A stretch of DNA of 50,721 nt from an uncultured Holophagaceae bacterium (GCA_903840385.1 CAIMFT010000142.1:1-50721), one strand, 5' to 3'; positions 18,254 to 36,373 are shown, counted from the first letter of the stretch. The notes: a model not told the origin generated them from the sequence alone. Translations and numbers: made by a program.

Positions 18254-18279
18254 TCCCGGGCGGATTGCTCCGCCCGGGA
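18254..18279 (-). terminator. Stem-loop immediately after MCO3 stop
   Basis: A perfect 11-bp stem (TCCCGGGCGGA / TCCGCCCGGGA, four-base loop) begins 8 bases after the stop. It lacks a T-run, so on its own it may stabilise the mRNA end rather than terminate. Confidence 0.5.
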
Positions 18280-18286
18280 TGGGGGG

Positions 18287-21200
18287 TTACTGGCCGACGA
18301 AGGCCAGGCCGGTCTGGTTGGTGATGACCGAGGTGTAGACAGCCTGCTTGGTGTTGAGGGCCACCGAACCGATGTACCAGTTGGTGAACCCGCCGCCTGC
18401 TGCGGTGACGGTACCAGCCCAGCCCGTGGGGACGGTGAGGGTGAAGGCGCCCGCGGCGGAAGTGGCCGTGGTGCTGCTAAAGCCCGTGGCGCCGGTGGCA
18501 GTGATGACGACGCCGTTCACATTGTTGTTGTTGCTGGCCCGCTTGGTGGTGCCGGCAATGGTCTGCATGGTGATGAAGTTCTTGCCCGTGACGTTGGCAC
18601 CGCTGACAGTGACACCGGTGAGGGGGGCACTGAAGATGGAGCCAGCCTTGGTGGCGGTGATGGTGCCCGTCCAGCCCTGGTTGACGAGGGCCGTGTAGGT
18701 GCCGTTGACGCCGGTGGTGATGGCAGTCGTGATGCCGTTGGAGGCGGCGTTACCACTGAAGGTGAGGGTGACACCGGAGACCGGGAGACCCATGGTGGTG
18801 ACCGTACCGCTGACCGACCAGGCGGCGCGAGCGGCGAAGTTCTTACCGGTCTGGGCATTCCTGACGTTGTTCAGAGCGACGGTGGCGGGGGTGAAGGCAT
18901 AGCCGTTCGCCGCAGCCGAGATCGTCCCGGTGTAGGCAGAGGGAACGTGGGTGGTGTAGGTGCCGATTTGGGCAGCGGTCCCCGTGCTGGCAGTGGTGAG
19001 GGTGTAGCCGTTGGTCAGGGCGATGGTGACGCCCCCGAGGCCAGCGGTGCCGAGGGTGGCACGGCCAGAGACCGCGATGCCGGCGACGGCGCTGAAGTTC
19101 TGAGCCGTCTGGTTGGTGGTGGCGGCCGTGAAGGTGCGGGCCGTCTGGTTGGTGGCTGCCGTGATGAAGTAGGCGGCCTTGGTGGCGACGACGGTACCGG
19201 TGAAGGGGCTCGGCACCGTGAGGGTGTAGAGGCCGCCGGCATCGGTGGTAGCGGTCTGGCCCGTGCTGGCAGTGACGGTGACGCCGGCCAGATTGGTGAC
19301 ACCGGAGGTGACCTTGCCGGTGACGGTGATCACGGGGATGGCGTTGAAGTTCTGCGCCGTCTGGTTGGCCTGCAGGTTGGTGTAGGTGAAGCTGGCGGGG
19401 GTGTACTGGTAGTTGGCCGTGGTGGGGGTGGAGGTGCCGGTGAAGCCCACGGGAACGGTATAGGTGTAGTTGCCGGAAGCATCGGAGACGGTGGTCTGGC
19501 CGTTGCTGACGCTGAGGACGATGCCGGCCACAGGGGTGGCGCCGTTGGCAATCGTGCCGGACACGGAGACCGTGGCGACGCCGACGGTGGCGATGTTGCT
19601 CAGGGGGGAGTCGCCAGCCTGGTTGTAGGCGGCCACGCGGTAGTCGTACCGGGCGGGGTTGGCGACGCTGTAGTCACTGTAGTTGTTGCTGTTGGGAACG
19701 GCGGTGCCGATGGCCACGAAGGGATCCGTGGTGTTGGCAGCCCGACGGTAGACGGTGAAGCCGGTCTCGTCCTTGGCCTGATCGGTCCAGGCGAGGTCCA
19801 CGCGGCTGGCATTGACGCCGGCAGCGGTGAGGTTGATGGGACGCTTGGGGGTCGTGGTGGCAACGTTCAGCACCAGGGGGCGCATGAAGTCGTTCTCTTC
19901 GTGGCCCAGGATGTGGCAGTGCCACGCATACTCCCAGCCGAAGTTCTGGCCAGCGTTGGTGATGTTGATCGGGTTGCCATCCAAGGGGTTGGTGAAGGCG
20001 ATGGTCTTGGTGGCCGCTTCGGTAACGCTGGGGGAGTGCACGCTGTTGGGGAGGGCGAAGGGCAGCCGGGGGGACAGGGGCCGGAAGGCGACAACGATGT
20101 CTTCCAGCGGGTTCATCTTGACGGTTTCCTTCCAACCGAACTCGTTGGCCTCGGGGTAGCGCACAGCGCCATCCCAGCCCACGCGGTTGATGACCTGCAC
20201 ATCAAAGAGGTGGAAGTGCACGGGGTGGGTGTCCACGCCGTTGTGGGTGATCTTCCAGTACTGGGTGGTGCCATCGGTGAGGATCTCAGTGGCGGGATCC
20301 ACATAGCCGAGGGGGATGGTGGTCTGGATGTTGAAGTTGGTGAAGGGCAGCTCGACGCCGAGGGTGGCGTTCATGCGGCCGTAGTCCAGCTCGAAGAGCT
20401 CCTGGATGGCCTTGGGCTCCAGGTTGGCCACCACCGCGGTGCCGTTCTCGGTGGCGGTGTGGCTGACGGTGGTGTCCTGGATGCGGACATAGGTGTCAGG
20501 CATGACCGTGTTCAGGGCGCTGTTGTAGGCGGACTGAGGCACGATGGGAGGGTGCTGGGAAGCCGCGAAGGCGCTCTGGCTGGTGCCGGTGGACGTGAAG
20601 GCCGTGTTCAGGGCCGTTGTGTCGTAGGCAGGAGCGGCGGTTGCGGCTGTACCAGCCACTTCAACGAGCATCATGGTGCGGGTGTTGGGACCGAAGCCCG
20701 GCAGGGTGGGCGCTGCGCCGCCGGAGGTGGTCTGGTCGTCAGACCCGGTGTAGTAGTCAAGCCGGGGATCGAAGGCGGGCACGGGGGCCGGGGAGTCGTT
20801 GTAGAGAATGAGCTTCTGGCCCGCGTAGGCAGAGAAGTCAACGATGACGTCAGCCCGCTCGGCGGGGCCGAGGAAGAGGCCCTTGTCAGCCACGTTCAGC
20901 ACGACGATGTCACGCCGGTTGTAGTTGTAGTTCACGGGCTGGGGAACGATCTCCACCGGGGTGGGCAGGAAGCCGCTCTCGTTGCCGATCTGGATGAAGG
21001 AGGGACCGGCCGCCAGGGGATCGGGCACGCCACCGGCGCGACCATCCGTGGGCCAGCTGGCGGGGAAGTTGGCCGAGCCGGGGGCGGCGGGGACCATGGC
21101 CACTTCGGTGCCAGTGCTATCAGCCTTGAACCAGCTCAGGTTCCAGAAGCGGTCATTGGCCGCATTGAGGATCCGGAAGCGGTAGGCCTGGGGCTGCACC

Positions 21201-22740
21201 ACCATCTTGGGGTAGGCGGTGCCGTTGATGACGGGGGTGTCCATGAAGGCTTCGGGCACCAGCGAGGGGTTGGGCGTGCCAGGGATTTCGGTGCCGTTAG
21301 GATCGCCCACGACAGGCTCGGCGCCATTGACCAGGCCAGCGGCCGCAGTCAGCGGGGGCCAGAACCACGGACCGTAGTCCCAGCGACCCATGGCATTGGC
21401 CCCACTGATGTCGGCGGGGTTCTGGTTGGGCATGTAGACGTGGGGGTACCAAAGGGCCCCATCGCTGCCGTACTTGCCGGTGTCCCACGTGGGATCGGTG
21501 CCACCAGCGACACCAACGGTGCCGAGGGTGGTGGTGTCCACGAAGGTCTTGTCCTGGAGGATGAGGGGAATGCCGTAGTTATTAACGCCGCCGCCGTTGT
21601 TGGGCAGGATGCCGGTGTTGATGAGCTTGTCTTCCACGGCATCAGTGAGCAGGTAGCCCGCCGCCATGCCCGCGTACACGTTCAGTCGGGTGAGGCCGAA
21701 GCTGTGGTCGTGGTACCACATGAAGCGGCCGCTCTGCTGGTTGGTGTAGTAGTAGGTGGCGATGCCATCACCGGCGGTGCCGGCGCCCATGTCGGGGACA
21801 TTCTGGAAAGTGACGCCCTTGAGGTAGGGGGTGGTGGTCTCACCGCGGGAGTGACCCACTGGTGGGGCGTGCCGTCGCTGATCCAGGGGTTGATGCCACC
21901 GTGGAGGTGGAACAAGGCCCGGTTCTGGCTGTAGAGGCCGCTGCCGTTGGTGGGGCCCTTGCCAGCGCCCATCATGGTGGTATCCACGGGGAGGAAGAGG
22001 TCGCCGGCGGCGCCGGTGGGCAGCAGGTTCCGCATCTTCACGCGGACCGGCCGATCCTTCTTGGCGATGATGAGGGGTCCGAGGTAGTTGGACGCCCCGC
22101 CACTGACGGTGTTCGTGGCCGCCACGTTGTGCTGGACAAAGCCACGCAGCTTGGTGGGGTTCAGCTCGCTGTGCAGCTGCTGGGTGTACTCGACGACGTC
22201 GATCTCGTAGTAATCGGAGCCGGGGTAGGTCGTGGTGTTGGGCACGCCAACGGGAATGTAGTTGCCCAGGTTATTGGCGTTGGACGCCCCCAGCCCAGGC
22301 AGGCCATCGATGAACTTGTGGATGGGCTTGGTGTTGTGCCAGTTGCTGGCGGTGCCGAACATGTAGTCCGGCTGCTGGAGCTGGAACCCGGGGCCGGGGA
22401 CGGCCACGCCAGCCACACCCTTGACGCCAGGCAGAGCAGCGCCCTTGACGGCAGCGATCGAAGCTGCGGCGCCGGACTTGGGAGCGGGGTTCACGCCGAA
22501 GACCTTGGGATCGACCTTGCCCCCCTTGGCCTTCAGTGTCTCCCTCGCGCGAACAGCAGCGGCTTCCCGGGCCTGGTTCAGCCGGGCGCGGCGGGTGGCC
22601 CGCTCGACGATGGCATTGTGATCGCCACCGGGGGTGGGCGCTGCGGTGCGGCTGGTGCCCTCGGGCATTTCGGCCTGAAGGCCCATCCCAGCGAGGAGCG
22701 CCGCCACGAGCGCCAGGTTGCGGTTGAACTTGTGATTCAT
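18287..22740 (-). pseudogene. Giant multicopper oxidase MCO3, split by a one-base frameshift
   Basis: The N-terminal part reads from the ATG at 22740 (GGAG seven bases upstream; signal peptide MNHKFNRNLALVAALLAG) through HLHGG and PHQWVTPA. It then shifts into a frame that runs to 21682. The rest of the protein, including YLKGVTFQNVPDM, HDH, HPVHFH, HCHILGHEENDF, the FnIII-like domain and five repeats, continues intact in another frame to 18287. MCO1 reads PAGEA at the junction; here the bases read GCGGTGAG where GCGGGTGAG would restore PAGE, so one G is missing at about 21843-21846. A corrected product would be about 1484 aa with all copper ligands and Phe at the axial position. Everything else is undamaged, so the cause is either a very recent mutation or a sequencing/assembly error in a GC-rich spot. 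Two palindromes upstream (22891-22928) tie it to MCO1 and MCO2. Confidence 0.88.
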
Positions 22741-22890
22741 TTGATTTCTCCGAGAAAGGAGGTGGGTGGAATGGGGGTAGAAGGTCTGGTGTCCACAAAG
22801 GGTCCGGTTGGGCCGGGATTCCGCATGGCACCCAGGGGCGGATAGAGCTCAGTGCAGGTCTAATTTTGGTTGAGAATGAGTCGCAGAACA

Positions 22891-22906
22891 TGGGTAGTCC
22901 TCCCCA
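22891..22906. promoter_or_regulatory. Candidate operator TGGGTAGTCCTCCCCA, MCO3 proximal site
   Basis: A 16-mer palindrome of the shared family, about 150 bases upstream of the MCO3 ATG, followed by TT. It begins exactly 22 bases before a second copy. Confidence 0.65.
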
Positions 22907-22912
22907 TTGCGA

Positions 22913-22928
22913 TGGGGGAAAACACCCA
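22913..22928. promoter_or_regulatory. Candidate operator TGGGGGAAAACACCCA, MCO3 distal site
   Basis: A more diverged member of the shared family. The TGGG and CCCATT ends are kept and the centre differs. The 22-bp offset from the proximal site is two helical turns, so two dimers could bind on the same DNA face. Confidence 0.55.
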
Positions 22929-22958
22929 TTGAAACTCAAAAATGCACTTATTGAGACA

Positions 22959-22974
22959 GTGACGCAACTGTCAC
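22959..22974. promoter_or_regulatory. Inverted repeat GTGAC-N6-GTCAC upstream of MCO3
   Basis: A short 5-bp inverted repeat upstream of the tandem palindromes. The spacing does not fit a CRP/FNR site. A regulatory role is only a possibility. Confidence 0.25.
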
Positions 22975-23257
22975 ATGCCTCATTTTTCCTGTTTATATAG
23001 CGTGATTTATGGAATCAGTGGGCACCGAATCCGTCGAACACTCGCCTTCGAGGTTTGCGTCTTGTGCCGTTTTTTTCTTGTAGTCATCTGAAATTTTATT
23101 CTCTCGCCCAAAGTTCCTATTCTGAGATTCAGCACCAGCCTGGATTTATCTAGGAAAAAATAGATAGCAACCGCTCACCCAGGCTCCGAATCGGCCCAGA
23201 ACCAAGGAAAGGCCGGCCGCTTGGAGGGCCCGGACCCGGCCCCAAGCACGCCGCCGC

Positions 23258-23277
23258 GGGCCTCCCGAGGGAGGCCC
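23258..23277 (-). terminator. Stem-loop after the kelch gene
   Basis: A perfect 8-bp stem (GGGCCTCC / GGAGGCCC, four-base loop) begins 23 bases after the stop at 23301. No T-run is present. A second GC-rich hairpin follows at about 23220-23247. Together they probably mark the operon end. Confidence 0.45.
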
Positions 23278-23300
23278 TGATTCAACGCAGGAACGAGGCG

Positions 23301-24929
23301 CTAGAAGTAGAGCTCTGCCGAGGTGTAGGACGGCCCGACGCCACCCACCAAAAGGACCTTGGTACCCACCAGGGTGGCGGTATGGTCGTAGCGGCCCTGG
23401 ACCATGGTCCCGGCGGAGGTGAGCAGGCCTGTGGAGGGGTCAAACAGCTCGGCCGTGCTCAGCAGGAGCCCGCCGGCGCTGGGGTCTGTGGTCTTGCCGC
23501 CAGCCAGGAGCACTGTGCCATCGGGCAACAGGGTCGCAGAGTGGCTGAAGCGCGTGGAGGACATGCTCCCTGCGGCGGCGAAGGTCCCGGTAGTGGGGTC
23601 GTAGACGTCCACAGCCAGTGAGGTGGCGCCGCCTGACATCAAGACCTTGCCAGTGGGCAGCAGGGTGGCCGAGTGCCAGTAGCGCCCCGCAGCCATGCTG
23701 CCAGTGGCAGTGAAGGTACCTGCGGTGGGGTCGTAGAGCTCTGCAGAAGCCAGGAGGCTGGAGCCATAGCCCCCGGCGATGAGGACCTTGCCACTGGCCA
23801 GGAGGGTGGCCGTGTGGAGGTAGCGGAAGCCCTGGGGGGCGGCGCTGGTGGCGGTGAAGGTCCCGGTGGCGGGGTCGTAGAGCTCTGCCGTCTGCAGGAT
23901 GGCCAGGGAGTCCCGGCCGGCCACGATGAGCACCTTGCCGCTGGGCAACAGGGTGGCGGAGTGGTAGGCCCGGGCTCGAGTGAGGGAACCGGTAATACTC
24001 AGGGTGCCGGCGACAGGATCGTAGAGCTCGACACTGGCGGTAGGGGCGCCGAAGGTGTAGCCCCCGACGATGAGGACCTTCCCACTCGCCAAGAGGGTGG
24101 CGGTGTGGCCGTAGCGGGGGGTGGTGAGGGTGCCGGCAGAGGAGAAGGTCCCGGCCGCTGGATCGTAGAGCTCCAGTGTCTGCACCGGGCTGGTGAGGTA
24201 GCCACCGACGACGAGGACATTCCCGGTGTTCAGCAGCGTGGCTGTGTGGAGGTAGCGGCCTCCGCTCAAGCCGCCTGTGCTCGTAAAGGCACCGGCCGTC
24301 ACAGAGGCCCGGACAGTGAGGGTGGCGGTCGTGCTGGTGACCGTGGTCCCAAAGCCGTCCTGCACCTGCACCGTGTAGGCCGCTCCGCTGTCGGCCAGCA
24401 GGGCTGCGCTCGTGGTGTAGGAGGCCGAGGTGGCCCCCGTGATGGCCGTGCCATTGAGCAGCCACTGGTAGTTCAAGGTCCCGGTGCCAGAAGCCACCAC
24501 CGTGAAGGTGGCGGTCGCGCCCACCAGGATGGACTGGCTGGAAGGCTGGGTGGTGATGCTGAGGGAGGGGCCCTCCACGGTGATGCTGAGGCTGGCGGTG
24601 GTGCTCCCGGCACTGTTGGTGGCGGTGACGGTGTAGGTGGTCAGGGCCGTGACCGTGGTGGGCGTACCCGAGATGATGCCGGTCTTGGTCGCCAGAGAGA
24701 GGCCCGTCGGCAGGGTTGGGCTGACGGCATAGGAGTCCACATCCCCCCCGGTGTGGGCGGGGGCATTGGCGGTGATGGCGGTGCCGGCCAGATAGACGGC
24801 AGGATTGGTGGCATAGGTGAGGGCCGTGGGGGCCTCAATGATGTCCTTGCAGCCTAGTCCCGCCAGCGCCAAGCCCAGCAGCACCATCCCGAGGATCACC
24901 TGCGACCAGCCCTTCCGCATCAGACCCAT
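23301..24929 (-). CDS. Kelch-repeat lipoprotein with two Ig-like domains
   Basis: A 542-aa exported protein if it starts at the ATG at 24929, preceded by GAGG; an in-frame TTG at 24953 is possible but less attractive. A hydrophobic signal ends in LAGLGCKD, a lipoprotein-like Cys with an imperfect lipobox. A putative Ig (He_PIG-like) domain with PTLPTGLSL and GIISGTP follows, then a second Ig-like domain with YQWLLNGT. Seven kelch-type blades then follow, each with the pattern H(T/S)ATLL...GKVL(I/V)...GG...(A/V)ELYDP, forming a closed seven-bladed propeller up to the C-terminus. It lies 33 bases after the cytochrome/binding-protein fusion and belongs to the same operon as the SCO1 gene. Kelch propellers bind partners or carbohydrates, or act as galactose-oxidase-type enzymes; no galactose oxidase copper ligands were identified. 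Function unknown. Confidence 0.88.
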   Translation of the reverse strand: MGLMRKGWSQVILGMVLLGLALAGLGCKDIIEAPTALTYATNPAVYLAGTAITANAPAHTGGDVDSYAVSPTLPTGLSLATKTGIISGTPTTVTALTTYTVTATNSAGSTTASLSITVEGPSLSITTQPSSQSILVGATATFTVVASGTGTLNYQWLLNGTAITGATSASYTTSAALLADSGAAYTVQVQDGFGTTVTSTTATLTVRASVTAGAFTSTGGLSGGRYLHTATLLNTGNVLVVGGYLTSPVQTLELYDPAAGTFSSAGTLTTPRYGHTATLLASGKVLIVGGYTFGAPTASVELYDPVAGTLSITGSLTRARAYHSATLLPSGKVLIVAGRDSLAILQTAELYDPATGTFTATSAAPQGFRYLHTATLLASGKVLIAGGYGSSLLASAELYDPTAGTFTATGSMAAGRYWHSATLLPTGKVLMSGGATSLAVDVYDPTTGTFAAAGSMSSTRFSHSATLLPDGTVLLAGGKTTDPSAGGLLLSTAELFDPSTGLLTSAGTMVQGRYDHTATLVGTKVLLVGGVGPSYTSAELYF

Positions 24930-24962
24930 ATGCACCTCAACCTGTTGAAGCAACCTTGAAGA

Positions 24963-26672
24963 CTAGTGAATGACCCACTCGCTCTTGCGCACCAGCACCG
25001 GTGTTGCGCCAGGGCCGACCTGCATGATGTAGCAGCCCTTGGAGGCGTACCGCTGGCCGGGGCCGAAGCTCAGGCGCAGGTAGTCGGGCAGGATCTGATC
25101 CCGCTGCATGCCAATGCGGTCCAGCAGGTTGTCCCGGTAGAAGTGCCGGTCCATGTCCATAAGGGCCTGGCGCAGCACCTGGACCATGGCGTAGGTCCGG
25201 GTGGAGACGCGGGTCTCGGGGTGCCGCTTGGTAAGCCCGGCCAACAGGGTGTCGGCATAGGCCGAGAACTTGGGCTCGAGGTGAGGCTCCCGGTAGGGGT
25301 AGGTGATCCAGACATGGGCCCGGACCTGCTCGGGCAGGCTGGTGACCTGGGCCCCCAGCAGGCGGGCGGACAGGAAGCCGTTCACGGGCGTAGGCCCCTT
25401 GCGGAGGAGGGCATCCAGGGCGGGATAGATGCTATCCCCGGTCCAGAGCAGCACGGTGGAAGGCTTTTCCTGGTCCAGGATGGCTGCCAGGCCGCTGGCA
25501 TCCAGAGCGCCTTCCCGGGGCAGTGGGAGCTCCTTGATGGGGGGCTGGCCCAGCTCAGCCCAGGCTTCCCGGAAGCCCTGGGCAAGGGCCCTGCCCTGAG
25601 GGGTGTCCTGCACCAGCTGCAGCACCTTGCGGGCCGCGGCAGGGTTGTCCAGACCATTGAGGTAGCGGGCCGCAGCCTGGCCTTCCTGGTAGTAGCCCTT
25701 GGAGAAGTACTGGGTGTACCAGTCGGTGTCGGAGACTGCGGGCAGGTCCGTGATGGGGAAGAGGCAGGGGAGCTGACTGCGCTCGCAGAAGTCGTGGACA
25801 GGCTTCCAGTCGCCGTAGGAGATGCCCCCCAGCATCGCAAAGACGGGGTCCTTGGCGAGGAAGGCCTCCAGCTGCCGGCCCCAGGTATCGGGGGCGCCCT
25901 GGAGGCGCCAGACGGAGAGCGCCATCTTGCGATAGGCGCCGCTCATCTCATTGCCACCCACGCCCAGGTACATCCGGTTGCCGAACCCGGCCGAGAACTG
26001 GTTGTGGCGCTTGACGTAGTTGTTGATGGGAACCAGCATGGCCTGCTGGTCGTCCACGCTGACCTCGGGGGTGATGACCGTGGCGAAGTGGAGGGTGTCC
26101 CCGATGACCCCCGGGGAGTGGCGGGCGGAGAGGTTGGCCAGGTAGTGCAGGAGGATGGCCATGTCCGGGTCGCTCAGGTAATAGCGGGGCATGACCGGGT
26201 GCATGTCCGTGCCCCCAGGATCCCGACCCGTGCGGATCAGGTGGGCCAGAGTCGCATCCGTGTAGGCAGGCCGGGCCGGCGGGTTCTGGAGCTTGAGCTC
26301 CTTGCGCTCCTCCAGGCTGAGGTTCGGGAACTTCCAGTAGCGGGGAATGGAGAGCCGGGCGGCATTGGTGGGCAGGGTGACAATGCCCCCCTCCCAGGAG
26401 CCGAGGCCACCGCGCAGGTGGCAGCTGACGCACGAGAAGGAGGTCCCGGCAACCTGCACATCGCCGCTGACGATGGAGGACATGGGCTCGCCCGACGGGA
26501 GGATCCCCTGGCGGTACATGCGCTCGCCCAGCACCAGCTTCTGCTCGGAGGTGAGCTCGGCGGCGGCCGGGGCCGGCTTCACCTGGGCCAGGGCTGGCGT
26601 TGCCAGCAGCAGCACCCCCAGGAGGGGCGCCAGCAAGCGCCGGAAGGCACCGGGTTCGGGGCGACTGCTCAT
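24963..26672 (-). CDS. Cytochrome c fused to type-1 periplasmic-binding domain
   Basis: This 569-aa predicted periplasmic protein combines two modules. A signal peptide ending ATPALAQ (residues 1-30) is followed by a c-type cytochrome domain with a single CVSCH heme motif (81-85) and a likely axial Met in HPVMPRYYLSDPD. From about residue 190 to the end it resembles a LivJ-type (ABC amino-acid receptor) binding protein, with no transporter permease or ATPase beside it. The ATG at 26670-26672 overlaps the SCO1 stop (ATGA), showing tight coupling; a longer frame upstream would lie inside SCO1 and is not preferred. The fusion could sense or bind a ligand and couple it to electron transfer. Context with SCO1 and the multicopper oxidases suggests respiration or metal redox; this is inference. 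The ligand is unknown. Confidence 0.88.
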   Translation of the reverse strand: MSSRPEPGAFRRLLAPLLGVLLLATPALAQVKPAPAAAELTSEQKLVLGERMYRQGILPSGEPMSSIVSGDVQVAGTSFSCVSCHLRGGLGSWEGGIVTLPTNAARLSIPRYWKFPNLSLEERKELKLQNPPARPAYTDATLAHLIRTGRDPGGTDMHPVMPRYYLSDPDMAILLHYLANLSARHSPGVIGDTLHFATVITPEVSVDDQQAMLVPINNYVKRHNQFSAGFGNRMYLGVGGNEMSGAYRKMALSVWRLQGAPDTWGRQLEAFLAKDPVFAMLGGISYGDWKPVHDFCERSQLPCLFPITDLPAVSDTDWYTQYFSKGYYQEGQAAARYLNGLDNPAAARKVLQLVQDTPQGRALAQGFREAWAELGQPPIKELPLPREGALDASGLAAILDQEKPSTVLLWTGDSIYPALDALLRKGPTPVNGFLSARLLGAQVTSLPEQVRAHVWITYPYREPHLEPKFSAYADTLLAGLTKRHPETRVSTRTYAMVQVLRQALMDMDRHFYRDNLLDRIGMQRDQILPDYLRLSFGPGQRYASKGCYIMQVGPGATPVLVRKSEWVIH

Positions 26673-27223
26673 AGGAGGCCCGCCTTCTTGCACTCGGCCA
26701 TGAACTCGGAGGAGCTCATGAGGCCAAAGATACGGATCCACTTCCCGGTCTTGGGGTCCCGGATCAGGGTCAGGGGGTAGTGGGACATTTTGTTGGGGAT
26801 GTAGGCATTGAAGGCGTTCATCACCTTGTCGATGTCCTCCCGGCGGCCGGTGAAGAAGTCCCAGCCTGGCTTGGCCCGGTAGCGCTTCAGGTAGTCCCGC
26901 ATGACCTTCGGGGTGTCGTTCTCAGGGTCGATGGAGATGGACACGAGGTGGATCTTGGGGCCACCCGGGGGCAGCTTGGCCTGCAGGTTGGCGTAGCCCG
27001 CCGAGAGCACGGGGCAGATGGTGGTGCAGGTCCCAAAGATGAAGTCCAGGATGATGGGTTCCCCGGAGTCCAGAAGGCCCTTCAGCTTCACCTTGGCGCC
27101 GTCCTGGTTGACCAGGACCAGGTCGGGCACAGTGTAGGTCTCAAGGGTGCGGGTATAGGGGGGTGGGGCTTGGGCGGACAGCACCACGGCGGTCATCCCA
27201 AGGGCCATAGAAATCCGTCGCAT
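26669..27223 (-). CDS. SCO1/SenC-family copper chaperone
   Basis: A 184-aa thioredoxin-fold protein of the SCO family, which delivers copper to the CuA site of cytochrome oxidase or acts as a thiol-disulfide reductase. Copper-binding residues are visible: Cys66 and Cys70 in FGTCTTICP and His148 in MSHYPLTLI. The N-terminus (MRRISMALGMTAVVLSAQA) is a short signal peptide. The ATG at 27221-27223 has GGGAG seven bases upstream; a longer in-frame start at 27322 would add an unlikely charged extension reaching into the rpoC-side spacer. It is the first gene of the three-gene operon with the cytochrome/binding-protein fusion and the kelch protein. No cytochrome oxidase genes are nearby, so the chaperone may instead serve the adjacent multicopper oxidases or the fusion protein. 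Family assignment is firm; the client is inferred. Confidence 0.93.
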   Translation of the reverse strand: MRRISMALGMTAVVLSAQAPPPYTRTLETYTVPDLVLVNQDGAKVKLKGLLDSGEPIILDFIFGTCTTICPVLSAGYANLQAKLPPGGPKIHLVSISIDPENDTPKVMRDYLKRYRAKPGWDFFTGRREDIDKVMNAFNAYIPNKMSHYPLTLIRDPKTGKWIRIFGLMSSSEFMAECKKAGLL

Positions 27224-27332
27224 GCCTGTCTCCCGGTGGCCGAACCTGCCCGGTCCGGATGCCTGTCTAGATTTGTCTATCAGAACATGAACCAACCCAG
27301 GCGGGGAGGCTACGTCTCGCAAGGTGGTAAAT

Positions 27333-27358
27333 AAACGGCCCGCCGAAGCGGGCCGTTT
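27333..27358 (-). terminator. Terminator of the rpoBC operon
   Basis: A perfect 11-bp stem (AAACGGCCCGC / GCGGGCCGTTT, loop TTCG on the minus strand) followed by ATTTACC, 20 bases after the rpoC stop. It separates the ribosomal/RNA polymerase cluster from the SCO1 operon. Confidence 0.88.
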
Positions 27359-27377
27359 CAGTCCACTTGAGGACAGC

Positions 27378-31778
<4,401 letters not shown>

Positions 31779-31834
31779 GGGGGCCTCTCAAAAAATTCAC
31801 CACGGAAAGACGGAGGACAGTCAGGGCGCTGGGA

Positions 31835-36373
<4,539 letters not shown>

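Larger units (their letters stand above)
22741..23257. other. Non-coding upstream region of MCO3
   Basis: No gene is seen. The region holds two tandem palindromes (22891-22906 and 22913-22928), the inverted repeat GTGAC-N6-GTCAC (22959-22974), and an AT-rich stretch (about 22975-23160) that would suit promoter or regulator binding. No convincing -35/-10 pair was found. Confidence 0.55.

Noticed and set aside
18107-21934. Long plus-strand open frame opposite MCO3
   Set aside because: Antisense shadow of the oxidase; low-complexity Gly/Val/His composition and no ribosome-binding site.
22959-22974. Possible CRP/FNR site upstream of MCO3
   Set aside because: The GTGA and TCAC halves are eight bases apart instead of six, and flanking bases do not fit.
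23041-23160. AT-rich stretch as a mobile-element end or attachment site
   Set aside because: No terminal inverted repeats, target duplications, integrase or transposase were seen; it fits a promoter region.
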